DNA of 64,000 nucleotides from CBDDCQ01 sp965226285 (GCA_965226285.1 CBDDCQ010000001.1:1-64000), one strand, 5' to 3'. Positions 9,791 to 19,194 are shown, numbered from the stretch's first letter. The notes: generated by a model from the letters alone, not told the origin. A program made the numbers and translations.

Positions 9791-9798
9791 CAAAACTA
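9791..9798 (-). promoter_or_regulatory. -7 element for the helicase/unknown operon
   Basis: On the minus strand the bases read TAGTTTTG, matching TAnnTTTG, 36 bases before the helicase start. No clear -33 TTG is visible at the right distance. It is divergent from the strong plus-strand promoter at 9809-9838. Confidence 0.45.
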
Positions 9799-9808
9799 AG
9801 TAAAATTT

Positions 9809-9838
9809 TTGATGTGTATAAGAAAATATTTATATTTG
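9809..9838 (+). promoter_or_regulatory. Near-consensus promoter with no obvious plus-strand gene
   Basis: TTG at 9809-9811, a 19-base spacer and TATATTTG at 9831-9838 match the Bacteroidetes promoter consensus. No plus-strand ORF follows before the antisense LRR gene at 9958. The bases after it (GTCTGTTGTACATAATG) resemble those after the promoter at 37269-37298. It could drive a small RNA or be left over from a lost gene. Confidence 0.55.
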
Positions 9839-9957
9839 CGGTCTGTTGTACATAATGCTTTTTGTTTTTTGATTAGCAGGGGTAGTTTGGTTGATTGTTT
9901 AGTTTCTTTCATTCATTGTAGCGGTTCTTTTAACCTGTAAGTTGTTTTAACTTTTTA

Positions 9958-10965
9958 TTAATAACCCACTACTATTGCACTATTACCTTTTTTTAGGGTA
10001 CTAATCCAATAAGACACATTAGGTCTATGTACTCTTATGATAGCAAGTTTGCTACAATAAGAAAATAACCGATATCCAATACTGGTTACGGAATTAGGAA
10101 TCGTGATGCTGGTAAGTGAACTACAATGAGAAAATGCCTCATCTCCAATACTGGTTACGGAATTAGGAAGCGTAATACTGGTAAGTGATCTACAACCAGA
10201 AAATGCCCAACTCCCAATACTGGTTACGGAATTAGGAAGCGTAATACTGGTAAGTGAAGTACAACCAGAAAATGCCCCATCTCCAATACTGGTTACGGAA
10301 TTAGGAAGCGTAATACTGGTAAGTGAAGTACAACCAGAAAATGCCCAACTCCCAATACTGGTTACGGAATTAGGAATCGTAATACTGGTAAGTGAAGTAC
10401 AACCAGAAAATGCCCAACTCCCAATACTGGTTACGGTGGTACCATTAATCGTATTAGGAATGATTACTGTTGTTAAAGTGTTTTTATCAACACTGTTTTT
10501 AAGTGTTACTTCCCCATGACTTGTTATATCAAAAATCTTAATCTCAGCGGCAGCGTCCTTACTAATGATGATTTTACAATTTTTAATCGTAGCATCTTCC
10601 TTGCTCGCGTGGTTTAAAACAAGATTAAAAAAGATGTACCCTGTTTTGGTAAAGGTTAATCGATTGCCCAAAATAATTGCTTGAGCCGTTGTACTCACCA
10701 AAGTAATAGATTTTATCGTATAGCCCTCTTTTCCAGATCCTTGAACCCCCGCCATTATCTTAGCGATTGACAACGTTTTGGGGACTCCTGTAACACTATA
10801 AAAAGAAATGGTTTGCTCCGCATAAGTAAGAAAAGGGGCAGGGGCGGGTTTTTTATCATTGGGTTTCGATTCTTCTTTATTGCAATGAATCATTGACGTA
10901 CTACACAACATCAATAGTATGAACCTAAAAAATATTGTAATTTTTTTTGTAATTTTTGCTTTCAT
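9958..10965 (-). CDS. BspA-type leucine-rich-repeat lipoprotein, short form
   Basis: Starting at the ATG at 10965 (an upstream in-frame ATG at 10995 adds ten unlikely residues), this protein has a signal peptide ending in the lipobox SMIHC and a charged linker rich in Pro and Lys. One ~95-residue beta-rich repeat of the kind seen in genes A-D follows, then about six BspA/TpLRR repeats of 23 residues with the pattern LTSITLPNSVTSIGxxAFxGC. It ends in GY like the larger paralogs. BspA-like proteins are usually surface adhesins. The LRR nucleotide sequence is nearly identical between units, so the number of repeats can change by recombination. This is one of only two intact members of the family here. 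Confidence 0.88.
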   Translation of the reverse strand: MKAKITKKITIFFRFILLMLCSTSMIHCNKEESKPNDKKPAPAPFLTYAEQTISFYSVTGVPKTLSIAKIMAGVQGSGKEGYTIKSITLVSTTAQAIILGNRLTFTKTGYIFFNLVLNHASKEDATIKNCKIIISKDAAAEIKIFDITSHGEVTLKNSVDKNTLTTVIIPNTINGTTVTSIGSWAFSGCTSLTSITIPNSVTSIGSWAFSGCTSLTSITLPNSVTSIGDGAFSGCTSLTSITLPNSVTSIGSWAFSGCRSLTSITLPNSVTSIGDEAFSHCSSLTSITIPNSVTSIGYRLFSYCSKLAIIRVHRPNVSYWISTLKKGNSAIVVGY

Positions 10966-11020
10966 ATACTTATTATTTAATCGCTCTTTTATCATTTTTT
11001 TAAAGGTTTATAATTACCTG

Positions 11021-11028
11021 ACAAAGAT
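11021..11028 (-). promoter_or_regulatory. -7 element of the short LRR lipoprotein gene
   Basis: The minus strand reads TATCTTTG, a full match to TAnnTTTG, 56 bases before the start at 10965. A -33 TTG is not obvious. Confidence 0.5.
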
Positions 11029-11100
11029 ACTAAAAGACTACTTAATAAAAGTAGTATTTTTCTTGTTTATTTTAAAAAAAATGTATTTAAATAAAAATAA

Positions 11101-11108
11101 TATATTTG
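11101..11108 (+). promoter_or_regulatory. -7 element of the GH109-like gene
   Basis: TATATTTG, a full match to TAnnTTTG. Transcription would begin near 11113, just ahead of the candidate start codons at 11125 and 11137; the short leader favours 11137. Confidence 0.5.
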
Positions 11109-11124
11109 CCATTCACTTCATCTA

Positions 11125-12504
11125 ATGCATCACCATATGGAATCAAGAAGAAAATTTATCAAAAATGCAGCCTTAGTAGGGGCGGGTATTTCAGTGTCTC
11201 CAAGCCTTTCTTTTGGTGCATCTGGGTATAATGACAAAAAATTAAAGGTAGGACTTATAGGTGTAGGGCTCAGAGGAATGAACCATGTAAACAACCTTTT
11301 AAAAAGAGAGGACGTTATCATTACTGCGATTTGTGATATTGATCCGGTAAGAGTAAAGATAGCACTCGAGAACATAGAAAAGGCTGGAAAGAGTAAGCCA
11401 AAGGTCTATTCTAAAAACGAATATGACTATAGGAATTTATTGGAAAATAAAGATGTAGAAGCCACTGTGATTTCTACACCTTGGCTTTGGCATGTACGTA
11501 TGTCTAAGGACTCTATGCTATCGGGCAAATATACTGCAGTGGAAGTTTCGGCAGCAAATACCTTGGAGGAGTGTTGGGATTTAGTAAATACTCATGAAAA
11601 AACAGGCACCCATCTGATGATTTTAGAAAATGTATGTTATCGTAGAGATGTAATGGCAGTACTTTATATGATACGACAAAATGTATTTGGAGAACTTTCT
11701 CATTTTAGGTGTGGCTATCAGCACGATCTAAGACATGTAAAATTCAATGATGGTAAAAAGCCGTATGGAGGAGGTGTAGAATTTGGAGAAAAAGGCACCT
11801 CCGAAGCCAAATGGCGTACACAACACTCTCTGCTTAGGAATGCGGATGTATATCCTACACACGGATTAGGACCTATAGCTGTAATGGCAGATATTAACAG
11901 AGGTAATAGATTTGTATCCTTAACATCTCACGCTACTAAAGCTATAGGGCTACACAGTTATATTGTAAATCATCCTAAGGGGGGGAGAAACCACCCTAAT
12001 GCTAAATTAAATTGGAAACAAGGAGATGTAATCACTTCTACTATAGATACGGCTAAAGGTGAAACCATCATTGTAACGCATGATTGTAACTTACCCAGAC
12101 CTTATTCTTTAGGATTTAGAGTTCAAGGATTAAAAGGAATATCCGAGTTTGATTATCATACGAAACGTATCTATATAGAGCATAAAACCAAAGGGCATAG
12201 TTGGGAGGATATGAAGAATTGGATTGAAAAATACGATCATCCTCTGTGGAAAAAATATGGCGATTACGCATCTAAATCAGGACACGGTGGAATAGATTTT
12301 TTTGTGTTACACGCTTTTGTAGAGGCAGCAAAATTGAATGTAGCACCACCATTAGATGTATATGATGCCGCTGCTTGGAGTGCTGTAACGCCACTTTCAG
12401 AGACTTCTATAGCAAATCATGGAGACCCTCAAGATTTCCCTGATTTCACTAAAGGACATTGGATAAAGAGAAAACCCTACAACTGGATAAAAGAAGATTA
12501 TTAA
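11125..12504 (+). CDS. Tat-exported Gfo/Idh/MocA-fold protein, GH109 alpha-N-acetylgalactosaminidase-like
   Basis: A 459-residue protein with a twin-arginine signal (SRRKFIKNAALVGAG), so exported folded. The start may be the second ATG at 11137 (MESRRKF). A Rossmann NAD-binding motif GLIGVGLRG follows. The segments GYQHDLRHVKFNDG, YPTHGLGP and SHATKAIGLHSY are what I recall from glycoside hydrolase family 109, which uses bound NAD to remove terminal alpha-GalNAc. Length fits that family. The likely role is trimming GalNAc from host or environmental glycans in the periplasm or at the surface; the exact substrate is inferred. Its own promoter and a terminator-like hairpin frame it as a single-gene unit. 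Confidence 0.85.
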   Translation: MHHHMESRRKFIKNAALVGAGISVSPSLSFGASGYNDKKLKVGLIGVGLRGMNHVNNLLKREDVIITAICDIDPVRVKIALENIEKAGKSKPKVYSKNEYDYRNLLENKDVEATVISTPWLWHVRMSKDSMLSGKYTAVEVSAANTLEECWDLVNTHEKTGTHLMILENVCYRRDVMAVLYMIRQNVFGELSHFRCGYQHDLRHVKFNDGKKPYGGGVEFGEKGTSEAKWRTQHSLLRNADVYPTHGLGPIAVMADINRGNRFVSLTSHATKAIGLHSYIVNHPKGGRNHPNAKLNWKQGDVITSTIDTAKGETIIVTHDCNLPRPYSLGFRVQGLKGISEFDYHTKRIYIEHKTKGHSWEDMKNWIEKYDHPLWKKYGDYASKSGHGGIDFFVLHAFVEAAKLNVAPPLDVYDAAAWSAVTPLSETSIANHGDPQDFPDFTKGHWIKRKPYNWIKEDY

Positions 12505-12519
12505 TACATAAGTTAAGAT

Positions 12520-12553
12520 AAAAGCCTATCAATGTACTTCGTTAGGTTTTTTT
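12520..12553 (+). terminator. Probable intrinsic terminator after the GH109-like gene
   Basis: AAAAGCCTA at 12520-12528 can pair, with one G-U, with TAGGTTTT at 12543-12550, followed by further T residues. It begins 16 bases after the stop codon. Confidence 0.5.
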
Positions 12554-12590
12554 AGATCAATTAAAAATTAAATCAAAAATATGATAATAT

Positions 12591-14705
12591 ATGTATAAAT
12601 TTATAAAATATAGAATAGTGTTTAGCGTACTGGTAAGTATATTTATGATAAATTGTAATAACCCTATGGAACCTATAGCAAAAAAGATTAAAAAAGAATT
12701 AACGATACACGGGGATACTCGAATAGATAACTACTATTGGTTGAGACAAAGAGAAGATAAACAAGTAATCAACTATTTAAACGAAGAAAATACTTATACC
12801 AAGAAAATACTCGAGCCTACTGAAACATTTCAAAAATCCCTTTTTGAGGAAATTAAATCCAGAATTAAAGAAGATGATACCTCTGTGCCCTATAAATATA
12901 ATGGTTATTATTACTTATCTAAGTATGAAAAAGGAAAAGAATACCCTATATATATCCGCAAAAGAGGATCTTTGAAAGCAGAAGAAGAAATTTTGTTTGA
13001 TGTAAACCAAATGCAAAAAGGTTATTCTTATTATAACTTAGGAACCTATGAAGTAAGTATGAATAACAGATTAGTTGCCTTTAGTGAAGATACACTTAGT
13101 AGAAGAATTTATACAATTAAGTTTAAAAATTTAACTACTGGAAAAATATTACCTGACAAAATAGAAAACACTGCGGGTTCTATAATATGGGCAAATGATG
13201 ATAAAACAGTTTTTTACATACGCAAAGATGCTAAAACGCTAAGAGCATTTCAAATATATAAACATATATTAGGCACTCCTGTAGATACAGATGAATTGGT
13301 GTATCAAGAAGACGATGAAACTTTTTATTGTTCTATAGGAAAATCTAAATCTAATGCCTATTTGGTAATACATTCGAGTAGTACATTATCCGATGAATAT
13401 AGAGTATTAGACGCAAATAAACCTAAGGGCAAATGGAGAGTAATTCAAAAACGAGAAAAAGGCTTAGAGTATAGTGTTTTACATTATAAAGAACATTTTT
13501 ATATTCTGACTAATTGGGCTGCTAAGAACTTCCGATTGATGAAAACACCTATAAATAAAACTCAAAAGCAATATTGGGAAGAGGTAATTGCTCATAGAGA
13601 TGATATACTATTAGAGGGAATAGACATATTTAAGGATTATATGGTAGTAGAGGAAAGAGATAAAGGGTTAAACAAGATAAGAGTAATAAGGTGGGATGGA
13701 AAAGCTGATTATACAATACCTGTGAAGGAACAAGTGTATAGTATGGGAACATCTACGAATTTAGATTTTGATACTGATATATTAAGGTATGTTTATAGTT
13801 CTATGACCACGCCCAGTTCTGTATTTGATTTTAATATGCAGAATAAAACCCAGAAATTACTAAAACAACAAGAAGTATTAGGAGATTTTGACAAGACAAA
13901 TTATCAATCTGAAAGAGTATTTGCTACGGCAAAAGACGGTACTCAAATACCCATTTCTTTAGTATTTAGGAAAGGAACAAAAAAAACTAAGAATACACCT
14001 CTTTTATTATACGCTTATGGATCTTATGGGAACACTATCAATCCCAGATTTAGTTCTATTCGTTTGAGTTTAATCGATAGAGGTTTTATATATGCTATTG
14101 CTCATATAAGAGGAGGACAATATATGGGTAGAGATTGGTATGAAAATGGTAAGATGCTACATAAAAAGAATACTTTTACAGATTATATAGACTGTGCTAA
14201 GTATTTAATCAAAGAAGATTATACCAGTTCAGAGCATATTTATGCGATGGGAGGCTCAGCAGGAGGCTTACTTATGGGTGCAGTTGTCAATATGGAACCA
14301 GAATTATTCAATGGAGTAATCGCAGGAGTACCTTTTGTAGATGTATTAACTACTATGTTAGACGAAAGCATACCACTTACTACTTTTGAATACGATGAAT
14401 GGGGTAATCCAAATGAAAAGAAGTACTATGATTATATCAAATCATATTCTCCATACGACAATGTAGGTGCCAAAAATTATCCAAATCTTTTAGTAACTAC
14501 TGGGCTACATGATTCTCAAGTTCAGTATTGGGAGCCTGCCAAATGGGTTGCTAAATTGAGAGCATATAGAACTAATCATAATTTACTATTGCTTCATACG
14601 AATATGGAAACTGGGCACGGGGGAGCTTCCGGCAGGTTTGAATCTCTCAAAGAAGTAGCTATGGAATATGCTTTCTTTTTTTATTTAGAGGGGATCAATA
14701 AATAG
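12591..14705 (+). CDS. ptrB: Oligopeptidase B-like prolyl oligopeptidase (S9 family), lipoprotein
   Basis: A 704-residue serine peptidase that cleaves short peptides. The leader ends in MINC, a lipobox, so the enzyme is probably a periplasm-facing or surface lipoprotein rather than cytoplasmic as in E. coli. The N-terminal beta-propeller region carries the family start YYWLRQRED. The C-terminal alpha/beta-hydrolase domain shows the nucleophile motif GGSAGG (Ser near residue 554), an Asp in GLHDSQVQYWEP (near 641) and His in ETGHGG (near 674). Full length and intact. It is followed five bases later by the dihydroorotase-like gene, which suggests cotranscription. Confidence 0.93.
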   Translation: MYKFIKYRIVFSVLVSIFMINCNNPMEPIAKKIKKELTIHGDTRIDNYYWLRQREDKQVINYLNEENTYTKKILEPTETFQKSLFEEIKSRIKEDDTSVPYKYNGYYYLSKYEKGKEYPIYIRKRGSLKAEEEILFDVNQMQKGYSYYNLGTYEVSMNNRLVAFSEDTLSRRIYTIKFKNLTTGKILPDKIENTAGSIIWANDDKTVFYIRKDAKTLRAFQIYKHILGTPVDTDELVYQEDDETFYCSIGKSKSNAYLVIHSSSTLSDEYRVLDANKPKGKWRVIQKREKGLEYSVLHYKEHFYILTNWAAKNFRLMKTPINKTQKQYWEEVIAHRDDILLEGIDIFKDYMVVEERDKGLNKIRVIRWDGKADYTIPVKEQVYSMGTSTNLDFDTDILRYVYSSMTTPSSVFDFNMQNKTQKLLKQQEVLGDFDKTNYQSERVFATAKDGTQIPISLVFRKGTKKTKNTPLLLYAYGSYGNTINPRFSSIRLSLIDRGFIYAIAHIRGGQYMGRDWYENGKMLHKKNTFTDYIDCAKYLIKEDYTSSEHIYAMGGSAGGLLMGAVVNMEPELFNGVIAGVPFVDVLTTMLDESIPLTTFEYDEWGNPNEKKYYDYIKSYSPYDNVGAKNYPNLLVTTGLHDSQVQYWEPAKWVAKLRAYRTNHNLLLLHTNMETGHGGASGRFESLKEVAMEYAFFFYLEGINK

Positions 14706-14710
14706 TTTTT

Positions 14711-15961
14711 ATGGATATAATCATCAAAAAAGCAAGGATAATTGGACAAAATAGCCCGTATCACCGAAAGATAAAAGATATTCTTATCTGTAACGGAATT
14801 ATTGAAAAGATAGCTGATGATATTCACAATGATACTATTAAGAATATATCGCATGATAACTTACACCTATCCGTAGGGTGGATGGATATAGGTGTGAAAT
14901 TTGGAGAACCTGGCTTGGAAGAAAGAGAAACTATAAAAACTGGTTTGCATTCGGCTTCTAAAGGTGGCTTTACTGCTGTGGCAATGATGCCAGATACTTT
15001 ACCATGTATAGATACAGATATAGGTATAGCGTATGTGAAAGCCCAATCTGAAGGTAATATCGTAGATTTATACCCCATAGGAGCACTTACTAAAAATTGC
15101 CAAGGCAAAGAAATAACAGAGGTTTTCGGTATGAAACAAGTTGGTGCTGTTGCTTTTTCTGATAACAAAAATACGATTGAAGATGCTAACTTGATGAAGT
15201 TAGCCTCTTTGTATATACATAATTTTGATGGGCTTTTAATCTCTTTTGCTCATACGGAATCTATTTCTGTTCAAGGACAGATAAACGAAGGAGTAGTTTC
15301 TACCAAATTGGGCTTAAAAGGTATTCCCAACCTCTCTGAAGAACTTAGGCTATACAGAGACATTGCTATTGCACAGTACAGCGGATGCAGATTACATATA
15401 CAGTGTATCAGCACAGCCAAATCTGTAGAGATGATAAAAGAGGCGAAACAGAAAGGATGTAAAGTAACAGCTCATACTACACCTCATCATTTATATTTTA
15501 CTGATAAAGAATTATTAAGTTTTGATACTCGATATAAATTGTTACCCCCTTTACGTTTAAAACAAGATGTAGAGGTATTAAAACAAGCTGTAAAAGAAGG
15601 CATTATAGGAGTGGCATCAGACCATACTCCAATAAATATTGAAGCCAAAAAATGTGAATTTGAACACGCAGAATTTGGAACAATAGCACTTGAAAGTACC
15701 TTTGGTGCTACATTAAAAGTATTACAGAATATTGATTTAGTAGTAGATTTATTCACTAATAGACCCAGAGAAATATTAGGGTTACCTCTCTTGAATATAC
15801 AGGAAGGAGAAAAAGCAGAATTTACGTTCTTTGATCCTGATAAAAAGTGGATATTTAACGAAAATCATATTCATTCAATATCCAAAAATTCAGTCTTTTT
15901 GAAAGAAGAATTAGTAGGAAAAGTTATAGGTATATACAATAACTATCAACTATCTTTATAA
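14711..15961 (+). CDS. pyrC: Dihydroorotase-like amidohydrolase lacking the HxH metal site
   Basis: A 416-residue protein with the fold and length of class I dihydroorotase (carbamoyl-aspartate/dihydroorotate interconversion in pyrimidine synthesis). Where active enzymes read D-x-H-x-H-x-R-EPG, this reads WMDIGVKFGEPGLEE, so both first metal-binding histidines are absent. TTPHH and SDHTPI, matching later ligand positions, are present. From memory, many Bacteroidetes carry such a paralog annotated as PyrC, so it may be a non-catalytic partner (as in the pairing with aspartate transcarbamoylase) or act with altered chemistry. The gene symbol is by homology only. It follows the S9 peptidase gene directly. 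Confidence 0.8.
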   Translation: MDIIIKKARIIGQNSPYHRKIKDILICNGIIEKIADDIHNDTIKNISHDNLHLSVGWMDIGVKFGEPGLEERETIKTGLHSASKGGFTAVAMMPDTLPCIDTDIGIAYVKAQSEGNIVDLYPIGALTKNCQGKEITEVFGMKQVGAVAFSDNKNTIEDANLMKLASLYIHNFDGLLISFAHTESISVQGQINEGVVSTKLGLKGIPNLSEELRLYRDIAIAQYSGCRLHIQCISTAKSVEMIKEAKQKGCKVTAHTTPHHLYFTDKELLSFDTRYKLLPPLRLKQDVEVLKQAVKEGIIGVASDHTPINIEAKKCEFEHAEFGTIALESTFGATLKVLQNIDLVVDLFTNRPREILGLPLLNIQEGEKAEFTFFDPDKKWIFNENHIHSISKNSVFLKEELVGKVIGIYNNYQLSL

Positions 15962-16002
15962 GTCCAAAAACCTATTAGAGTAAAATATAATTTGTTTTTA
16001 TA

Positions 16003-17259
16003 ATGATCTTTAGGTTAAGACATATCGTTGTGTTTTTAATGGGACTTATCATACTTAATATTATCATTTTTCAGTCTAATTCCTTTGTGGATAAGGTCAA
16101 GATAAAAGAAAAAGTAAGTATGAAAATATTTTCACAAGCTCTAGAGGAACTTGGTAGCAGTGAAAATTTTGGTAAAGACGTCAGTCTCCTTTTAAGTATT
16201 GTCAAAAATAATAAATCTATACCTGTAATCATATTAGACAAAAGAGATAATATTAAAGATTTTAAAAATATAGACTACTCTAAGATAAAGACAAAAAAAT
16301 TACTCCGAAAACAAATTGAAATGATGAGGGCATACCAGCCTCCTATTGCCATAGATTTAGATGGAGATGATATTCCAGATCAATATGTCTATTATAATGA
16401 ATCTAATCTTTTAAATGGATTAACATATTATCCCTTTATCATTATATTTATGGTATTATTTCTAGTATTTTTTATCTATTATATTCTACTCACAACCAAA
16501 AAAGGAGAACAAAATAAGACATGGGCAGCTATGGCAAAAGAGACAGCACATCAAATAGGAACACCTCTGTCCTCCATTATTGGTTGGTTAGAGTTTCTAA
16601 AGATGGAACCTATCAGAAATAAACAGGTATTATCAGAGATAAAGAATGATTTGACAAGGCTTCAAGTTATTACGGATAGATTCTCAAAAATAGGAACTAA
16701 ACCTATATTTGAGGAACATAATATAGTAGAACTCATACAAAATAACATATACTATCTTCAGCAACGATTATCAGATAAAACAAATATTAAATTCCGCTCT
16801 CAGCAACAAGAAGATTATATAAAAATAAACAAATATTTATTCGAATGGGTACTGGAAAATATGATAAAAAATTCTGTAGATTCTATGAAAGGACAAGGTA
16901 CTATAACCATAGAAATAGAATCTACTACAGAGAAAACTAAAATATATATAAAAGATACTGGTAAAGGTATCCCTAAAATGGATTTTCAAAAGATATTTGA
17001 TATGGGATTTACCACTAAAAAAAGAGGCTGGGGATTAGGTTTATCACTGGTAAAAAGGATAATACAAGATTATCATAAAGCTAGAGTATATGTTGTAAAA
17101 TCCATTCCAAATCAAGAAACTGTATTTGCCATTAGCTTTCTAAAGAAAAAACGTACTAAAAGGGAGACAATATGGGGTGTAGCAAAGGATATTTTAAGTT
17201 ATTTGAAAATCGTAAAAAATGATAAAAACGCTCATAGGCAAAACGCCAAAATTAGGTAA
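16003..17259 (+). CDS. Membrane sensor histidine kinase
   Basis: A 418-residue two-component kinase with membrane segments at about residues 5-24 and 145-165 flanking a ~120-residue periplasmic sensor region. A HisKA-type H-box KETAHQIGTPLSSI follows, then a HATPase_c domain with the N-box ENMIKNSVDSM, G1 box DTGKGIP and G2 box GWGLGLSLVKRII. No response regulator is adjacent, so it is an orphan kinase. The ligand cannot be read. The 3' end overlaps the next gene by 41 bases, which implies translational coupling. Confidence 0.9.
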   Translation: MIFRLRHIVVFLMGLIILNIIIFQSNSFVDKVKIKEKVSMKIFSQALEELGSSENFGKDVSLLLSIVKNNKSIPVIILDKRDNIKDFKNIDYSKIKTKKLLRKQIEMMRAYQPPIAIDLDGDDIPDQYVYYNESNLLNGLTYYPFIIIFMVLFLVFFIYYILLTTKKGEQNKTWAAMAKETAHQIGTPLSSIIGWLEFLKMEPIRNKQVLSEIKNDLTRLQVITDRFSKIGTKPIFEEHNIVELIQNNIYYLQQRLSDKTNIKFRSQQQEDYIKINKYLFEWVLENMIKNSVDSMKGQGTITIEIESTTEKTKIYIKDTGKGIPKMDFQKIFDMGFTTKKRGWGLGLSLVKRIIQDYHKARVYVVKSIPNQETVFAISFLKKKRTKRETIWGVAKDILSYLKIVKNDKNAHRQNAKIR

Positions 17260-17725
17260 AAACACCTTTATAGCTGAAACAGCTTGTTTGATAGGCGATA
17301 TAATAGCTGGAGATGACTGTAGTTTCTGGTATAATTGTGTAGTAAGAGCAGATGTAAGTTCAATACGAATAGGTAATAAAGTAAATATACAAGATAATGT
17401 AACAATACATGCTACATATCGAAAAACTAAAGCTATTATAGGTAATAATGTATCTATAGGACACAATGCTATTGTGCATGGCTGTACTATATATGATAAT
17501 GTACTTATAGGAATGGGTGCTATCGTAATGGATAATTGTATTATAGAAGAAAATAATATTATAGCAGCGGGAGCAGTACTTACTCAAGGTACAATTGTAA
17601 AATCAGGTAGCATATATGCAGGTGTACCTGCTAAAAAGATAAAAGACATATCTATAGAACTTGCCCAAAAAGAAATTAAAAGAATTGCTGAAAATTATCT
17701 AAAATATGCTTCTTGGTATAAATAA
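17219..17725 (+). CDS. Gamma-carbonic-anhydrase-like hexapeptide-repeat protein
   Basis: A 168-residue left-handed beta-helix protein of the YrdA/PaaY/gamma-CA group. Hexapeptide repeats run from about residue 10 to 140, and the three zinc-binding histidines are present (TIHATY, and GHNAIVHGC with two). Carbonic anhydrase activity is possible, but many members have unknown substrates. It overlaps the sensor kinase by 41 bases; ATG at 17219 is the family start (MIKTLIGKTPKLG). Confidence 0.88.
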   Translation: MIKTLIGKTPKLGKNTFIAETACLIGDIIAGDDCSFWYNCVVRADVSSIRIGNKVNIQDNVTIHATYRKTKAIIGNNVSIGHNAIVHGCTIYDNVLIGMGAIVMDNCIIEENNIIAAGAVLTQGTIVKSGSIYAGVPAKKIKDISIELAQKEIKRIAENYLKYASWYK

Positions 17726-17925
17726 AATATACACAAAGTGAACTACTTTTTAAGCCCTTTGAGATGCCCCCCTTCAACCTTTACCTTGTTTTTATGTTGT
17801 GTAAGTACATAATGTTCAGCTTTTTAAGACTTTTACAATGGTCTTAACTTAACAATAGAAACAGTAGTATATACAAGATGTTTTTAGGTTTTATCATCTC
17901 AATAAAATCACTAAAAATACTTTAC

Positions 17926-18942
17926 TCAGATAAAGATATTATCAAAAGCTTTTTTGCTGTTGAGTATCTCTATAGTTATAGGTATATAAAATATATTTTC
18001 CATATTTATAGAAATGTATTGAAGTCTTATGAAATCCTTTTGGGTAGTTAATACAGTAGCATTGTTGAGTTCTCGAGATTTATACATTATCTTCTGTACA
18101 TCATTATGATTAAAATGATGATGATCAGGAAACTTGATATGTTTATAATCAATATGTTGGTCAGATAAAAACTTTCTTAGAGGAAGTGTATTAGCTATAC
18201 CAGTAACTAATACCACTTTATTTTTAATGTCTTTTATAGGTAATATGCTAGTAATGCCGATAAGTTCAGAACTGTATTTTATAGTGCTAAAAAACAGTTT
18301 TTGGTACGGTTTTAGATTTAATTTTTTAGTGATACGCTCCATTTTTTCTGTTGAGATATGATCAGGACATTTAGTTACAATAACTATATTTGCTCTACGT
18401 GCACCTCTTCTAGATTCTCTTAAATCTCCCATAGGAAGTATAAAATCCCTCTTATATATTTGATTATAATCTGTCAATAGAATGTTGAGTTTGGGTGTTA
18501 CAGATCTATGCTGAAAGGCATCATCTAAAATTACCATATCTGTTTGAGGAAATAAAGCCATTATATTATCAATGCCTCTAGTGCGTTTTTCATCCACAAA
18601 CACCTTAATATCACTTTTGAATTTTTGGTAAAACTGCATAGGTTCATCACCTATATCTTCAGCAGTACTCTTTTCATTGGCTGACAAAAAACCTTTTGTT
18701 TTTCTTTTGTATCCCCTACTAAGTAATACGACATTATATTTATTTTTAAGTAATTGTATTAGATATTCACAATGAGGTGTTTTTCCCGTCCCTCCTACAT
18801 TCAGATTGCCTATACATATTGTAAAAACATCATACAATTTGGATGTTAGAATACCACAATCATACAAATAGTTACGAAATGAAGTAACTATATCATAAAC
18901 TACAGCCAATGGAAATAAAAGTAACCTTATCTTTTTTAGCAT
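17926..18942 (-). CDS. lpxK: Tetraacyldisaccharide 4'-kinase
   Basis: Phosphorylates the 4' position of the lipid A disaccharide precursor, so the organism makes lipid A. The 338-residue protein has an N-terminal hydrophobic membrane-associating helix and the Walker A region GNLNVGGTGKTP near residue 44, then LLSRGYKRKTKGF and DDAFQHR. Normal length for Bacteroidetes LpxK. A consensus promoter lies just upstream, and the IS-like segment begins 77 bases beyond the start codon. Confidence 0.95.
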   Translation of the reverse strand: MLKKIRLLLFPLAVVYDIVTSFRNYLYDCGILTSKLYDVFTICIGNLNVGGTGKTPHCEYLIQLLKNKYNVVLLSRGYKRKTKGFLSANEKSTAEDIGDEPMQFYQKFKSDIKVFVDEKRTRGIDNIMALFPQTDMVILDDAFQHRSVTPKLNILLTDYNQIYKRDFILPMGDLRESRRGARRANIVIVTKCPDHISTEKMERITKKLNLKPYQKLFFSTIKYSSELIGITSILPIKDIKNKVVLVTGIANTLPLRKFLSDQHIDYKHIKFPDHHHFNHNDVQKIMYKSRELNNATVLTTQKDFIRLQYISINMENIFYIPITIEILNSKKAFDNIFI

Positions 18943-18969
18943 CTATGTAATAGATGAAAATTTATAAGG

Positions 18970-18997
18970 CAAAGATATAATTTTATTGAGGTGTCAA
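18970..18997 (-). promoter_or_regulatory. lpxK promoter
   Basis: On the minus strand TTG, a 17-base spacer and TATCTTTG form a good Bacteroidetes promoter, starting transcription about 20 bases before lpxK. Confidence 0.65.
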
Positions 18998-19011
18998 CTT
19001 ATTTACTTATA

Positions 19012-19019
19012 TTAAATTT
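19012..19019. repeat. Left 8-bp target-site duplication TTAAATTT
   Basis: TTAAATTT directly abuts the left inverted repeat at 19020 and recurs exactly at 22922-22929, directly after the right inverted repeat. Eight bases is the duplication size known for the IS1595 family. Confidence 0.7.
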
Positions 19020-19140
19020 GGTTCAAGATAATTTAAGCGGGTTTTTCTCTTACCCATTTTAATAGTCAAATATAGATTTTTTTATTTCATAATTAAACCT
19101 CCCCTTTAAATTCCCCTTTGTGTCCCTTAGGGGTTAAAAA

Positions 19141-19164
19141 GGACAAGTCGCGACTTGTCCCTAC
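19141..19164. repeat. Palindromic repeat, GGGACAAGTC family (P1)
   Basis: GGACAAGTCGCGACTTGTCC followed by CTAC; the usual left GTAG has been lost. Copies of the same family are at 22636-22663 and 51800-51826. Confidence 0.75.
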
Positions 19165-19194
19165 AACCAACATTACGTTTTGCAAATTTTATGT

